From NCBI RefSeq assembly GCF_951801035.1, contig NZ_CATOKT010000002.1: 64,000 bases of DNA; one strand, 5' to 3'. Made by a program: the position numbers and the translations under genes. Within the stretch, counting starts at the first letter, position 1; the number at the start of each line of letters is the position of its first letter. Below are positions 1 to 10,592 of the stretch, piece after piece. The DNA comes from Adlercreutzia sp910585575. Its GTDB lineage: Bacteria > Actinomycetota > Coriobacteriia > Coriobacteriales > Eggerthellaceae. Below the pieces are notes generated by a model. It saw only the letters and a program-made list of their open reading frames with translations. It ran no database searches and was not told where the DNA came from.

Positions 1-410
1 TCGTGGTGCTCGGCATTCTGTCGGCGGTGCAGGTGGGTTCCATGAGCTCGAAGCTGCCGGGGCTGCCGGTCATCGTGCTGGGCGTGGTGGGTTTCGCGGC
101 GTTTCTGGGCACGCTTCTGGGCGCTGCCTCGCTGGTGGTGTGCGCCTGCGTGGCTCGCGCCCGCGCTGGGCGCAGCCTGACGGCCTCGCTGGTGGCGGCC
201 GTGGCTTTGTGCGGTGCCGTGGTCATGGTGCTGACCGTGGGCACCTTCGGGGCCCTGAACACCGCGGCCATCGACTTGCCCGTGCTGGGTGCTTGGTTTG
301 CGGCTGATCTGGCGGTGAACCTGGTGATGCTGTTCGGCGCGCAGGCTTACCTGGGGAAACTGGGGAAGGGCACGGTACCGGTGGCTTGCGAAACTGCGCC
401 GGCGGTTTAA
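1..410 (+). CDS. C-terminal fragment of a multi-pass membrane protein (possibly DmsC-type anchor)
   Basis: The reading frame is open from the window edge, so the N-terminus is missing. About 135 visible residues form four hydrophobic helices separated by short polar turns, with a short polar tail after the last helix, so this is an integral membrane protein. The small-residue-rich helices resemble the C-terminal half of DMSO-reductase-type anchor subunits (DmsC family). No quinone-site or metal motif can be read, so that is only a family impression. The stop codon overlaps the stop of the convergent MarR gene by four bases. Confidence 0.45.
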   Translation, partial: VVLGILSAVQVGSMSSKLPGLPVIVLGVVGFAAFLGTLLGAASLVVCACVARARAGRSLTASLVAAVALCGAVVMVLTVGTFGALNTAAIDLPVLGAWFAADLAVNLVMLFGAQAYLGKLGKGTVPVACETAPAV

Positions 411-1366
411 TTCAACTTGTCCGCGGTGGCGGGCGCCGGGATAAGGGCGGCCAGGTCTGCTTGTTCTTTGGCCTGCTTGCGGGCGTTGAGGTCGGCTACG
501 ACGACGTGGCCGACCTTTTCTATGGCCTGGCGCTGGTCAGGCGTGAGGTTTGCCCAGAGTTTGTTTTGGGCCAGCTCGTTCACGGTGGTGCCGATGACCT
601 GGGCCTCGTAGACGCCCTCGTCGGTAAGGGCCACATAGACGGCCTTCTTGTCGTGGGGCGACTTCAGGCGCTGGGCCCAACCGCGCTGCACTAAGCGCTC
701 CGTAGCGCGCGCGGCGTTGACGGGCGACATCATAAGGGCTTCGGCCAAGGCGCCCACGCGCTCGGGGCGATCGGTTTCGGCCAGGCGTTGCACGATACGG
801 CACTCGTTGAACGAGGCACCGGTGGCCTCCTTCAGTACGCGCTCGGTTTCCTGGCGGATAAGCTCAACCGACACCAGGGCCCGCGAGGCGGGAAACTTCT
901 GGGCCCGGGCCGTATCCAGGGGCGGCTCTATTTCGGCGCCAGCTGCCACAGCGGCCTCGAGGATGGTGCGATAGGTGGGATTCTCGGTGGGGAAGTTCGC
1001 GTACAAGCTTTCCACAAGGGAAACGTTCGCGGCAGCTACATGGTTTCTGCCGGCTTCGGTGACTTGGACATAGCGGGTACGACCATCGGTGTCGCCTGTC
1101 GTTCGGGTGGCGAGCCCTTCACGCTCGAGAGTGTCAACGGCCTGAGTGATGACGTTCGCTTTCATATTCAGCACCGCCCCCAGATCGCTCTGGCGCAAAG
1201 GCTTGGTGGCTTGGAGAAGCTTTGTCAGCACCCGGTACTGGGTGGCGTTGAGACGACTTGCCGCTGCAAGGCCGCGCCGCAAGGCCTCGTGGGCCATCTC
1301 GAAGGCCACGAAGTACGTGGAGTCAAGCGAAAAGGGCGTAGTGTTGTCTGTTGCGGCGGCGGTCAT
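407..1366 (-). CDS. Tandem MarR-type transcriptional regulator (two MarR modules in one chain)
   Basis: This 319-residue protein is about twice the length of a usual MarR regulator. Residues about 20-120 form one MarR module, with a helix-turn-helix ending in ITQAVDTLEREGL and a wing with DGRTRYVQVTEAG. Residues about 165-290 form a second module, with VNAARATERLVQRGW as recognition region and KKAVYVALTDEG as wing. MarR proteins normally work as homodimers, so this looks like a covalent pseudo-dimer that could read an asymmetric operator. It ends in the last codons of the convergent membrane-protein gene. Upstream, at 1402-1419, GTAACG is repeated twelve bases apart, a possible autoregulatory site. 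The ligand cannot be predicted. Confidence 0.8.
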   Translation of the reverse strand: MTAAATDNTTPFSLDSTYFVAFEMAHEALRRGLAAASRLNATQYRVLTKLLQATKPLRQSDLGAVLNMKANVITQAVDTLEREGLATRTTGDTDGRTRYVQVTEAGRNHVAAANVSLVESLYANFPTENPTYRTILEAAVAAGAEIEPPLDTARAQKFPASRALVSVELIRQETERVLKEATGASFNECRIVQRLAETDRPERVGALAEALMMSPVNAARATERLVQRGWAQRLKSPHDKKAVYVALTDEGVYEAQVIGTTVNELAQNKLWANLTPDQRQAIEKVGHVVVADLNARKQAKEQADLAALIPAPATADKLN

Positions 1367-1401
1367 GGCTCCTCGAGAGACGCAGAGAATAGTTCATTGA
1401 A

Positions 1402-1419
1402 GTAACGATAATTGTAACG
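1402..1419. promoter_or_regulatory. Direct repeat GTAACG x2 upstream of the tandem MarR gene
   Basis: Two identical GTAACG hexamers (1402-1407 and 1414-1419) start 12 bp apart, close to one helical turn, about 36 bp upstream of the MarR start. A same-face direct repeat would suit a regulator with two non-identical DNA-binding modules in one chain. This is inference from spacing only. Confidence 0.3.
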
Positions 1420-1496
1420 CTTCTTGCGTATTGGCCCTCTGCGCGACAATGGTTTTTCTCGCGAAGTACCGAGAAATTTCGGAAGGCCTTAAGTGG

Positions 1497-2570
1497 TTAG
1501 ACCCGCGCCGGGGTGATGGTGCCCTCGGCGTCGACGAAGAAGGCCTGGGCGATTTCGGGGTGGCGCTCTACCAGGGCGCGGCCTCGTTCGGTGCCCAGGG
1601 CAAGAAGGGTGGTGGAGAAACCCTCGGCATCGATGGATTTTTCGCATACGACGGTGACGCCGGCGACGTCGGTATCCACGGGCTGGCCCGTGAGGGGCGA
1701 GAGGATATGGTGGTAGAAACGTCCTTCGCTGTCGGTGAAGCAGCGCTCGTAGACGCCGCTGGTGACGGCGGAGCCGCGGACGAGCGGTACCGCACCCAGA
1801 AGCTCGGCAGGGTTGCGGGGGTCGCGCACGCCCACGCGCCAGGACGACCCATCGGGCTTCGTGCCCGATACGAGTACGTTGCCGCCCAGGTTCACGATGA
1901 TGCCTGCGAGCCCGTGACGCTGCAGGCCCTCCATAAGCGCGTCGGCAATCCAACCCTTTGCAATGCCTCCGACATCCACCGCTGCCTGGGGGTCGGCCAG
2001 TTGGGCCCAGAAGGTTGGCGGCGGCAAAGGTTCGCCGCCTGCTTGCCGCTCGGCCGCATTGGCGTCGCACCCGAGCCGTTCGCTGTCGGGCGCCGCTACC
2101 GCGGCGTCTTCCTTCCACAGCTTCAGGTTTTGCCAATGAACGTGCTTGGCAGCGTAGGCAAGCATGGAGGGGTCGGCCTTGCGCCCGCGATGGAAATCCC
2201 ACAGGCGCACGAGTGGTCCTACGGTAATGTCGAAGGTGCCCTCGCTGGCAGCGCAGTAGCCGACGGCTTTCTGCAGCAAGTCGAAGGTGCGCTCGTCGAT
2301 GGCCACGGGGCGGCCGCCGGCGTTGTTGATGCGGGAGATATCGGAGTGGGGGAGGGTGCGGCTGAACAGGCGCTCATAGGTGCGACAGGCGCTGCGGGCC
2401 TCCTCGAAGGCCGCTTGGGCCTCGGCTGCGTTTCCATAGGCCTGGAGCTCGATCACCGTATTGAATGCCAGGAAGTGCGCCGTAGCCGGTTTACCCTCGG
2501 CAGGCGCCGTGAATTCGAAGAACGACTCCGAGGGAATGGGATCGATATTTTGCGCGTTGCCGTTTTCCAT
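1497..2570 (-). CDS. apbE: FAD:protein FMN transferase (ApbE family)
   Basis: ApbE enzymes cleave FAD and attach FMN covalently to a Thr/Ser in target flavoproteins such as Rnf/Nqr subunits and some extracellular fumarate-reductase-like proteins. The 357-residue product shows the family landmarks: FDITVGPLVRLWDFH, the nucleotide-binding VDVGGIAKGWIADAL, NLGGNV, TSGVYERCF, and the C-terminal HHILSPLTGQPVDTD. ATG at 2570 is chosen because homology begins just after it; the frame stays open further upstream. There is no signal peptide or lipobox, so a cytoplasmic enzyme is likely, whereas many relatives are exported lipoproteins. It is divergent from galU with 67 bp between starts. No FMN-acceptor motif was found in the flavoprotein at 29327. 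Confidence 0.9.
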   Translation of the reverse strand: MENGNAQNIDPIPSESFFEFTAPAEGKPATAHFLAFNTVIELQAYGNAAEAQAAFEEARSACRTYERLFSRTLPHSDISRINNAGGRPVAIDERTFDLLQKAVGYCAASEGTFDITVGPLVRLWDFHRGRKADPSMLAYAAKHVHWQNLKLWKEDAAVAAPDSERLGCDANAAERQAGGEPLPPPTFWAQLADPQAAVDVGGIAKGWIADALMEGLQRHGLAGIIVNLGGNVLVSGTKPDGSSWRVGVRDPRNPAELLGAVPLVRGSAVTSGVYERCFTDSEGRFYHHILSPLTGQPVDTDVAGVTVVCEKSIDAEGFSTTLLALGTERGRALVERHPEIAQAFFVDAEGTITPARV

Positions 2571-2637
2571 AGGTGCCAGTATAGGCCATATCCTGTAATA
2601 TCGGGGCGTATGCGAATTACGGAGAGAAAGGCGCTCG

Positions 2638-3450
2638 ATGAAGGCACTGATTCCCGCTGCGGGCCTGGGTACCCGCTTCCTGCCGGCCACGAAGGCTCAG
2701 CCGAAGGAGATGCTGCTGGTGGTGGATCGCCCCGCTATTCAGTACGTGGTCGAGGAGGGCTTGGCCTCGGGCGCCGATGAGGTGATCATCATCAACAGCC
2801 GCGAGAAGCAGGCCATTGAAGATCATTTTACGCCGAACCCCGAGCTGGTGGCGCTTTTACGCGAGCGCGGTAAGGACGCCTATGCCGATGCCGTCGAGTA
2901 CGTGGGCAACCTGAATGTGGGCTACGTGTATCAGGAGGAGGCGCTGGGCCTGGGCCATGCCGTCCGCTGCGCCGCCGAGCAAACGGCCGACGAGCCCTTC
3001 TATGTGCTGCTGGGCGATGTGCTGGTGCCGGGCAACGACATGCTGCCGGCTATGAAGGAGGTGTCCGATGCCCATAATGGTGCCAGTGTCATTGCCGTGA
3101 TGCCGGTGCCCGACGATCAGGTAAGCCGTTTCGGCGTCATTGCCGGTGCCCCGGTGGCCGACAACGTGTGGAAGGTGGACTCGCTGGTGGAGAAGCCGGC
3201 CCTTGAGGACGCGCCGTCCAATTTGGCCGTGTTCGGGCGCTACCTGCTCTCGCCGCGCGTGATGGAGCTTCTGGCCGATGTCGAGCCCGGTGTGGGCGGC
3301 GAGATCCAGCTGACCGACGCGCTCGACGCGGTGCTTCAGGAAGAGGAGATGTACGCGTTGGTGGTGAACCCCGACGACGGGTTCGACACAGGCACGGTGG
3401 AAAGCTGGCTGGAGACGAACAACATTCTGTTCGAGCGCCAGAACGCCTAG
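2638..3450 (+). CDS. galU: UTP--glucose-1-phosphate uridylyltransferase
   Basis: The enzyme makes UDP-glucose from UTP and glucose-1-phosphate for glycan and cell-envelope synthesis. The 270-residue length is normal for bacterial GalU. The N-terminal nucleotide-binding signature AAGLGTRFLPATKAQPKEM is intact, followed by LGLGHAVRCA and LLGDVLVPG around the metal-binding aspartate, VDSLVEKP, and GGEIQLTDAL near the C-terminus. ATG at 2638 has the purine-rich Shine-Dalgarno GGAGAGAAAGG just upstream. The gene appears monocistronic, since a 344-bp non-coding stretch holding a separate RNA gene follows. Confidence 0.96.
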   Translation: MKALIPAAGLGTRFLPATKAQPKEMLLVVDRPAIQYVVEEGLASGADEVIIINSREKQAIEDHFTPNPELVALLRERGKDAYADAVEYVGNLNVGYVYQEEALGLGHAVRCAAEQTADEPFYVLLGDVLVPGNDMLPAMKEVSDAHNGASVIAVMPVPDDQVSRFGVIAGAPVADNVWKVDSLVEKPALEDAPSNLAVFGRYLLSPRVMELLADVEPGVGGEIQLTDALDAVLQEEEMYALVVNPDDGFDTGTVESWLETNNILFERQNA

Positions 3451-3615
3451 AGAGGACGGTGGGCGCGCGGTGGCTTGGCTCGGCGCACGCTCGGTGGGGG
3501 CCGACGAAGACTTTGGGGCGCAAAACCCCAGAAAAGGTGACGAAAAACTTAACGATGAGTAATCAAATCCACAAGTTCACCACGGCTCCGTCATAGGGAA
3601 TTCAAGGGTGCTTGT

Positions 3616-3621
3616 TATACT
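3616..3621 (+). promoter_or_regulatory. Extended -10 promoter of the small RNA
   Basis: TATACT at 3616-3621 is preceded by TG one base upstream, giving an extended -10 (TGTTATACT). This can work without a good -35, and no clear -35 is present. The predicted start falls near 3628-3629, exactly where the first hairpin of the RNA begins. The palindrome TGACGTCA (3621-3628) fills the interval between the -10 and the start and could be an operator. Confidence 0.55.
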
Positions 3622-3628
3622 GACGTCA

Positions 3629-3758
3629 GCAAGTGAGACAACCCCTCCGATCACTTGCCTGCTTTGTCTCTTTTAAAGCAGAAAGCGACTCCTGAGAGAG
3701 TCGCAATCCCCCTCCTTCTGGCCCAGCCGGCCCCCTCCGGCTGGGCCGCTTCTTTTTT
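3629..3758 (+). ncRNA. Candidate small regulatory RNA with anti-Shine-Dalgarno C-rich runs
   Basis: Between galU and rarA lie four consecutive hairpins bounded by an extended -10 promoter and a strong terminator. Hairpin 1 pairs 3629-3636 with 3651-3658 (8 bp) and exposes CCCCTCC in its loop. Hairpin 2 pairs 3659-3665 with 3675-3681 (7 bp). Hairpin 3 pairs 3685-3691 with 3698-3704 (7 bp). The unpaired stretch 3705-3719 contains CCCCCTCCTTCT, whose CCTCCTT is identical to the anti-Shine-Dalgarno core of 16S rRNA. Hairpin 4 is the terminator. No open frame with a start and ribosome site fits. C-rich single strands are how Gram-positive sRNAs such as RsaE/RoxS and CsfG-type RNAs target ribosome-binding sites. 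Function here is inferred. It does not look like 6S, tmRNA, SRP or RNase P RNA. Confidence 0.65.
3720..3758 (+). terminator. Rho-independent terminator of the small RNA
   Basis: GGCCCAGCCGG (3720-3730) pairs perfectly with CCGGCTGGGCC (3737-3747) around a 6-nt C-rich loop. A T-rich tail ending in six T's (3753-3758) follows. This is one of the strongest terminators in the window, yet it is not adjacent to a protein gene end, which supports a short independent transcript. Confidence 0.85.
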
Positions 3759-3777
3759 GCAGCGAGATGTTGCTATT

Positions 3778-3791
3778 CGAACAAATGTGCT
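3778..3791. promoter_or_regulatory. Candidate LexA (SOS) box upstream of rarA
   Basis: CGAACAAATGTGCT matches the Gram-positive LexA consensus CGAACRNRYGTTYC at 12 of 14 positions. It lies only a few bases before the rarA start, where LexA binding would block transcription. The second half-site is imperfect, so this is weaker than the uvrB box. Confidence 0.35.
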
Positions 3792-3794
3792 ACC

Positions 3795-5120
3795 ATGTTC
3801 GCTATGGATACTTTGTTTACTGCAATGGAGAATGATCAGAAGCTCACGGTGGCGCCTTTGGCGGTGCGTATGCGGCCGCGTACGCTCGACGAGGTGGTGG
3901 GCCAAGCCGAGGCCGTGGGCGAGGGAAGCTGGATGCGTGCGGCTATCGAGAACGACGCGCTTAGCTCGGTTATCTTGTTCGGGCCAGCAGGCACGGGCAA
4001 AACGTCGCTGGCCCATGTCATTGCCGAGTCCACAAAAGCCACTTTTGTGGAGGTGTCTGCTATTGGGGGCACCGTGTCCGACTTGCGCCGTGAAATTGAC
4101 GCGGCCGAAAAGCGGCTTGTCATGGGTGGGCTGCGTACCATCTTGTTCGTGGACGAGATCCACCGTTTCAATCGCTCCCAGCAAGATGCGCTGCTCCATG
4201 CGGTGGAGGACCGTCTGGTGGTGCTGGTGGGCGCTACTACGGAAAACCCCTTCTTCGAGGTGAACTCGGCTCTTATTTCGCGGTCGCGCGTGGTGGAGCT
4301 GCATTCGCTTTCCGACGAGGAAATTGCCCAGCTGGTGCGCCGTGCCGTGGCCGATGAGCGCGGTCTGGCGAGGCAGTACGTAGTAGAGGATGCAGCCCTT
4401 GACGCCATCGTCACCTTAGCTGGGGGCGATGGTCGCGGGGCGCTTACCACCCTGGAGCTGGCGGCGGCTTTGGTGGCCCCGGGAACGGCCGAGGCGCCGG
4501 CGGCCATTACCGAGGCTATGGTGCGCACCGCCACGCCGCATCGCGCGCTGCCCTACGACAAGAACAAGGACATGCACTACGACATCATCTCCGCGTTCAT
4601 CAAGTCCATGCGCGGCAGCGATCCCGATGCGGCCGTGTATTGGCTTGCCCGCATGATTGACGGGGGAGAGGACCCGAAGTTCATCGCCCGACGCATGTAC
4701 ATTGCCGCCTCGGAGGATATCGGCAACGCCGACCCCCAGGCGCTTCTGGTGGCCGAAGCGGCCTTCCGCGCCGCCGAGGTTATCGGGTACCCGGAGTGTC
4801 GCATCAACCTGGCCCAGGCAGCCATCTACTTGGCCCTGGCCCCCAAGTCGAATGCTGCCGAGGCGGCCATCGACGCTGCCCTGCGCGAGGTGCGCAACGG
4901 GCCAGCCCGCAAGGTGCCCGATTATTTGCGCGACCGGCACCGTCCCGGTTCCGAGAACTACGGCACCTATCGCTATCCCCACAACTATCCCGGCGGTTGG
5001 GTTGATCAGCAGTATCTGCCCGACGGCCTGGAGCGCGGTTGCTTCTACCAGCCCAGCGAACGAGGCTGGGAGGCTTATCGCACCGACGCCGCCGCCCGCG
5101 ACCGCCGGCCTCAGGGCTAG
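3795..5120 (+). CDS. rarA: Replication-associated recombination protein A (AAA+ ATPase)
   Basis: RarA/MgsA is a clamp-loader-like AAA+ ATPase acting at stalled forks. The 441-residue protein has the usual family length. Walker A is GPAGTGKTSLAH near residue 66 and Walker B is LFVDEIHRFNRSQQDALLHA. The sensor region GATTENPFFEVNSALISRS and the C-terminal tetramer domain with HRALPYDKNKDMHYD and YRYPHNYPGGWVDQQYLP are present. No good Shine-Dalgarno precedes ATG 3795. A second ATG at 3804 lies about seven bases after a possible -10 (TACCAT 3791-3796), so the mRNA could be leaderless. A SOS-like box overlaps this region. Confidence 0.95.
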   Translation: MFAMDTLFTAMENDQKLTVAPLAVRMRPRTLDEVVGQAEAVGEGSWMRAAIENDALSSVILFGPAGTGKTSLAHVIAESTKATFVEVSAIGGTVSDLRREIDAAEKRLVMGGLRTILFVDEIHRFNRSQQDALLHAVEDRLVVLVGATTENPFFEVNSALISRSRVVELHSLSDEEIAQLVRRAVADERGLARQYVVEDAALDAIVTLAGGDGRGALTTLELAAALVAPGTAEAPAAITEAMVRTATPHRALPYDKNKDMHYDIISAFIKSMRGSDPDAAVYWLARMIDGGEDPKFIARRMYIAASEDIGNADPQALLVAEAAFRAAEVIGYPECRINLAQAAIYLALAPKSNAAEAAIDAALREVRNGPARKVPDYLRDRHRPGSENYGTYRYPHNYPGGWVDQQYLPDGLERGCFYQPSERGWEAYRTDAAARDRRPQG

Positions 5121-5322
5121 CGTTTGGGCACGGTGCGCGCTTCGGTGGGGGCAGAGCGAGCCGCGCGAAAACCAAGGTGCGCTCTCCTTGCTTGACACCT
5201 TGTCTACGGCCGTTTACGAAACGGCTACCTTGTGGTGGCGCTCTGTGGAATCCCTGGGTGACTTATTAGAATGAGCAAGGTAATAGTATAGTCAAGTCTT
5301 CGTAAATATAAGGAGGCTCATC

Positions 5323-6192
5323 ATGGATTTCGCCGCTGTGGTCAATGTGGCATTGCCTATTGTGTATGTGCTGGTTGGCGCTGTGCTTGTATGGTTTGTG
5401 GTCGAGTTGGCCCTCACCATTCGCTCGACGCGCTCCACCATCGATGACGCGCACAAAGAGCTCGTCCCCACCCTGCAAAACGTCGAAAAGATCACGGCTC
5501 AGGTTGATCCGCTGGTAGGCAACGTGAACACGCTGCTCACCGAAGAGGTGCAGCCCCTGGTGGCCAAGGTGAATGAGTCCATGACCGGCGTGAAGCCGGC
5601 CGTTGATCGTGTCGACCCCCTGCTCGAGCGCCTGTCGCTTACCGTTGATGCGGCCAACCTCGAGCTGATGCGCGTCGATCAAATCCTCGAGGATGTCACC
5701 CAGATCACCGATTCGGTGTCGAAGGTGGCCGGCTCGGTGGATACCGTCACGAGTGCCCCCATCGATCTCGTCAACACGCTGACGGGGCGCCTGCGCAATC
5801 GATTCAAGCCCCGCTACGCTTCGGACGAGTCCGTAACCCTGGGCGCGGCAGCCGATGCTGCCGCCCACGAGGGCGAGCCGGCTCCGCGTCAGGCCACCGT
5901 GGCCGATGCGGTCAGCGCCGTAGGGAGCGCCGCCAGCGCGCTCGTATCCGAGCAGAAGGCCCGCATGGCCGAGCGCAAGGCCGAGGGCAAGGCGCGCCAG
6001 GCCAAGGCCCAGAGCTTCGAGGACCAGCTGGACGGCACGGCTGCCACCATCACGAACGCGGCGGTAACGGCCACCGATGGCGATACCGACGAGTCCGCGG
6101 TCGACCCCGCCATTTCACCGAACGCGGCGGCTGCCCAGGCGAAGCCGGCTCCCGTAAAGCCGACGGGCGACAGCCCTTACACCGTTCAGTAA
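5323..6192 (+). CDS. DUF948-like membrane-anchored coiled-coil protein
   Basis: One N-terminal transmembrane helix (about residues 5-30) is followed by a long heptad-rich region (about 35-155) with repeated DPLVGNV- and VDRVDPLLERL-like stretches. This is the layout of DUF948-type envelope proteins. The remaining tail is Ala/Glu-rich and low in complexity. ATG at 5323 is set by the strong ribosome site AAGGAGG. It lies 43 bp before the AI-2E family transporter, and the pair probably forms an operon. In other actinobacteria a DUF948 gene also sits between rarA and alaS, so the position is conserved although the role is unknown. Confidence 0.75.
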   Translation: MDFAAVVNVALPIVYVLVGAVLVWFVVELALTIRSTRSTIDDAHKELVPTLQNVEKITAQVDPLVGNVNTLLTEEVQPLVAKVNESMTGVKPAVDRVDPLLERLSLTVDAANLELMRVDQILEDVTQITDSVSKVAGSVDTVTSAPIDLVNTLTGRLRNRFKPRYASDESVTLGAAADAAAHEGEPAPRQATVADAVSAVGSAASALVSEQKARMAERKAEGKARQAKAQSFEDQLDGTAATITNAAVTATDGDTDESAVDPAISPNAAAAQAKPAPVKPTGDSPYTVQ

Positions 6193-6234
6193 TCGCGGCG
6201 CCGTGTACGCAAAAAGCATGAACCAGGTGATTTC

Positions 6235-7629
6235 ATGAGCCTCGAGACCGCATCCCATCAAGCATCTACGGCTGAACCCGCCCATCGCGCCCTTCCCTGG
6301 GGCCTGAAGGAGGCCAAGGCGCGCGTGCGCTTCCTCGATCTTTGGTCGGTTATTGCCGGCATTCTGTTGCTGGGCGTGGTCGTCTACCTCATGAACATCC
6401 TATCGGTGCCGGTGGCCATCCTCATTTGGACCATCATCATCGTGTTCTGCCTGCGCGGTATTGTGAACGGCCTGGAAAAGCACCATGTGAATCGCGCCGT
6501 GGGCACCACTATTGCCTATATTGTCATGGCCCTGGTCATTGCCCTGGTGGGGTTCCTGCTCTTCTCCCCAATGTTCGGCTTGAATGCTCAGTTCAATGAC
6601 TTGCTGTCGAACATGCCCCATTACGTGGATGCCGTCATTGCTTGGGGCAACGACATGTACACCCGCTATGCGCCGGTATTCGAGGACGACACGGTGAAAA
6701 GCGTCATCGCTGAGGTGCAGAAGTCGGCGGCGGCCTGGGCCTCTTCCATCGCCCAGGGCAGTGCCAACGGCATCATGGCCTTCAGCACCACGCTGGCTAA
6801 CGGCCTTATGGCCTTCGGATTCGGCCTGGTCATTGCCTTCTGGATTCTCATGGAGCTGCCGGCCATCGGGCGCGAGACCCGTCGTCTCATCGGCCCGAAG
6901 CACCAGGAGGACGCCGAGTTCTTCCATGCCACCTTCACCCGCGTCATGGGCGGCTACATCAAGGGCACGCTGCTCCAGTGCGCTGTTATCGGCGTGGGCT
7001 GCGGCATCGTCTTTCAGGTAGCCGGCGTTCCCAACGCCGCGGTGCTGGGCCTTATCACTGGCGTGCTGAACATCATTCCCATCATCGGCCCCTGGCTCGG
7101 CGGTGCGCTGGCTGCCATTGCGGCTATCTTTGTCAGCCCGTTGGTGGCCCTCATCGCGCTGCTGGCCACCATTGTCATCCAGCAGCTGGTGTACACCTTC
7201 GTGTCGCCGAAGATCATGCAGAACTCCGTGGACATCCATCCGGCTCTCATGCTCATGGCCTTGATGGTGGGCTCGGCTCTGGGCGGTGCCATGAGCGGCC
7301 TTATGGGATCGCTTGTGGGCATGCTCGCCTCCATCCCCCTGGTGGCCGTGGCCAAGTCCGTGTTCGTATACTACTTCGAGAAGCGGACGGGGCGTCACTT
7401 GGTGGCCGAGGACGGCGTGTTCTTCAAGGGCGTCCCCTCGGACAACGAGGTGGTCAACCCCGCTGCCGACGCCACGAGCCCCGGCTCCACGGGCTCCATG
7501 AAGGCTGTCCGCCTCGAGGACACGGCCTTTTTCCAGCGGCTTCCCCATATGCGGCCGCAGCATCACGGCAAGGTGACGCCGCGGCCGCCGGAGTCCCCGC
7601 ACGGCAAGGGCGGAAAGAACCAGCGCTAA
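6235..7629 (+). CDS. AI-2E family transporter (YdgH/YhhT-type permease)
   Basis: The 464-residue integral membrane protein has paired helices near residues 38-85 and 95-120. A central helix follows at about 195-220, then a C-terminal bundle that includes the conserved GVLNIIPIIGPWLGG and the stretch VYTFVSPKIMQNSVDIHPALML. These are hallmarks of the AI-2E/UPF0118 family, whose members export small molecules or exchange Na+/H+. The name does not prove autoinducer transport. The last 60 residues are a cytoplasmic Pro/Lys/Gly-rich tail beyond the family core. It follows the DUF948 gene by 42 bp and ends at a GC-rich hairpin (7635-7660). Confidence 0.88.
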   Translation: MSLETASHQASTAEPAHRALPWGLKEAKARVRFLDLWSVIAGILLLGVVVYLMNILSVPVAILIWTIIIVFCLRGIVNGLEKHHVNRAVGTTIAYIVMALVIALVGFLLFSPMFGLNAQFNDLLSNMPHYVDAVIAWGNDMYTRYAPVFEDDTVKSVIAEVQKSAAAWASSIAQGSANGIMAFSTTLANGLMAFGFGLVIAFWILMELPAIGRETRRLIGPKHQEDAEFFHATFTRVMGGYIKGTLLQCAVIGVGCGIVFQVAGVPNAAVLGLITGVLNIIPIIGPWLGGALAAIAAIFVSPLVALIALLATIVIQQLVYTFVSPKIMQNSVDIHPALMLMALMVGSALGGAMSGLMGSLVGMLASIPLVAVAKSVFVYYFEKRTGRHLVAEDGVFFKGVPSDNEVVNPAADATSPGSTGSMKAVRLEDTAFFQRLPHMRPQHHGKVTPRPPESPHGKGGKNQR

Positions 7630-7634
7630 CCTTT

Positions 7635-7660
7635 CAGGGGCGGTTGCCAAGCCGCCCCTG
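7635..7660 (+). terminator. Terminator-like hairpin after the AI-2E family transporter
   Basis: CAGGGGCGG (7635-7643) and CCGCCCCTG (7652-7660) form a 9-bp stem with an 8-nt loop six bases after the stop. The downstream run is only weakly T-rich, so termination may be partial. Confidence 0.5.
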
Positions 7661-7751
7661 CGTATTTCGAGGGCAGGACGCTGTGTTTCCCGTATTTGTA
7701 CTATAATTTCCGACGAATATTCTACGACCGATAAAGGACGGGCAGGCACCT

Positions 7752-10388
<2,637 letters not shown>

Positions 10389-10418
10389 CGGCGCGCGGGC
10401 GCGACAGGCAACCAAGCC

Positions 10419-10450
10419 AGCGGGCGGGGGAGACCTCGCCCGCTTTTCAT
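10419..10450 (+). terminator. alaS terminator
   Basis: AGCGGGCG (10419-10426) pairs with CGCCCGCT (10437-10444) and runs into TTTTCATTT, about 30 bp after the alaS stop. Confidence 0.7.
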
Positions 10451-10473
10451 TTGTGCAGCAGCTTGCTGCACAA
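10451..10473. promoter_or_regulatory. 10-bp perfect palindrome between alaS and xpaC
   Basis: TTGTGCAGCA and TGCTGCACAA flank a 3-bp centre (GCT). It directly follows the alaS terminator and lies about 120 bp upstream of the XpaC gene. It may be an operator for the XpaC/TelA operon or a second terminator stem, since it is followed by TTTCC. Confidence 0.45.
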
Positions 10474-10592
10474 TTTCCGTGGGTGCGCATTGCGTGGAAG
10501 CACGGGGAGCTTTGGAGGGGCGTCGAGGCTGCGTGGTAAGATGGCGGAAGTTTAACGGTGCAGCCTATGGCTGTCGGTGGTTAGGAGCGCGC

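Noticed and set aside
1431..2780. A 449-codon plus-strand open frame across apbE
   Set aside because: It overlaps the real minus-strand ApbE gene and the galU start, and has no ribosome site or domain.
3511..3538. TGGGG...CCCCA stem after galU
   Set aside because: Only five base pairs and no T-run. Too weak to call as the galU terminator.
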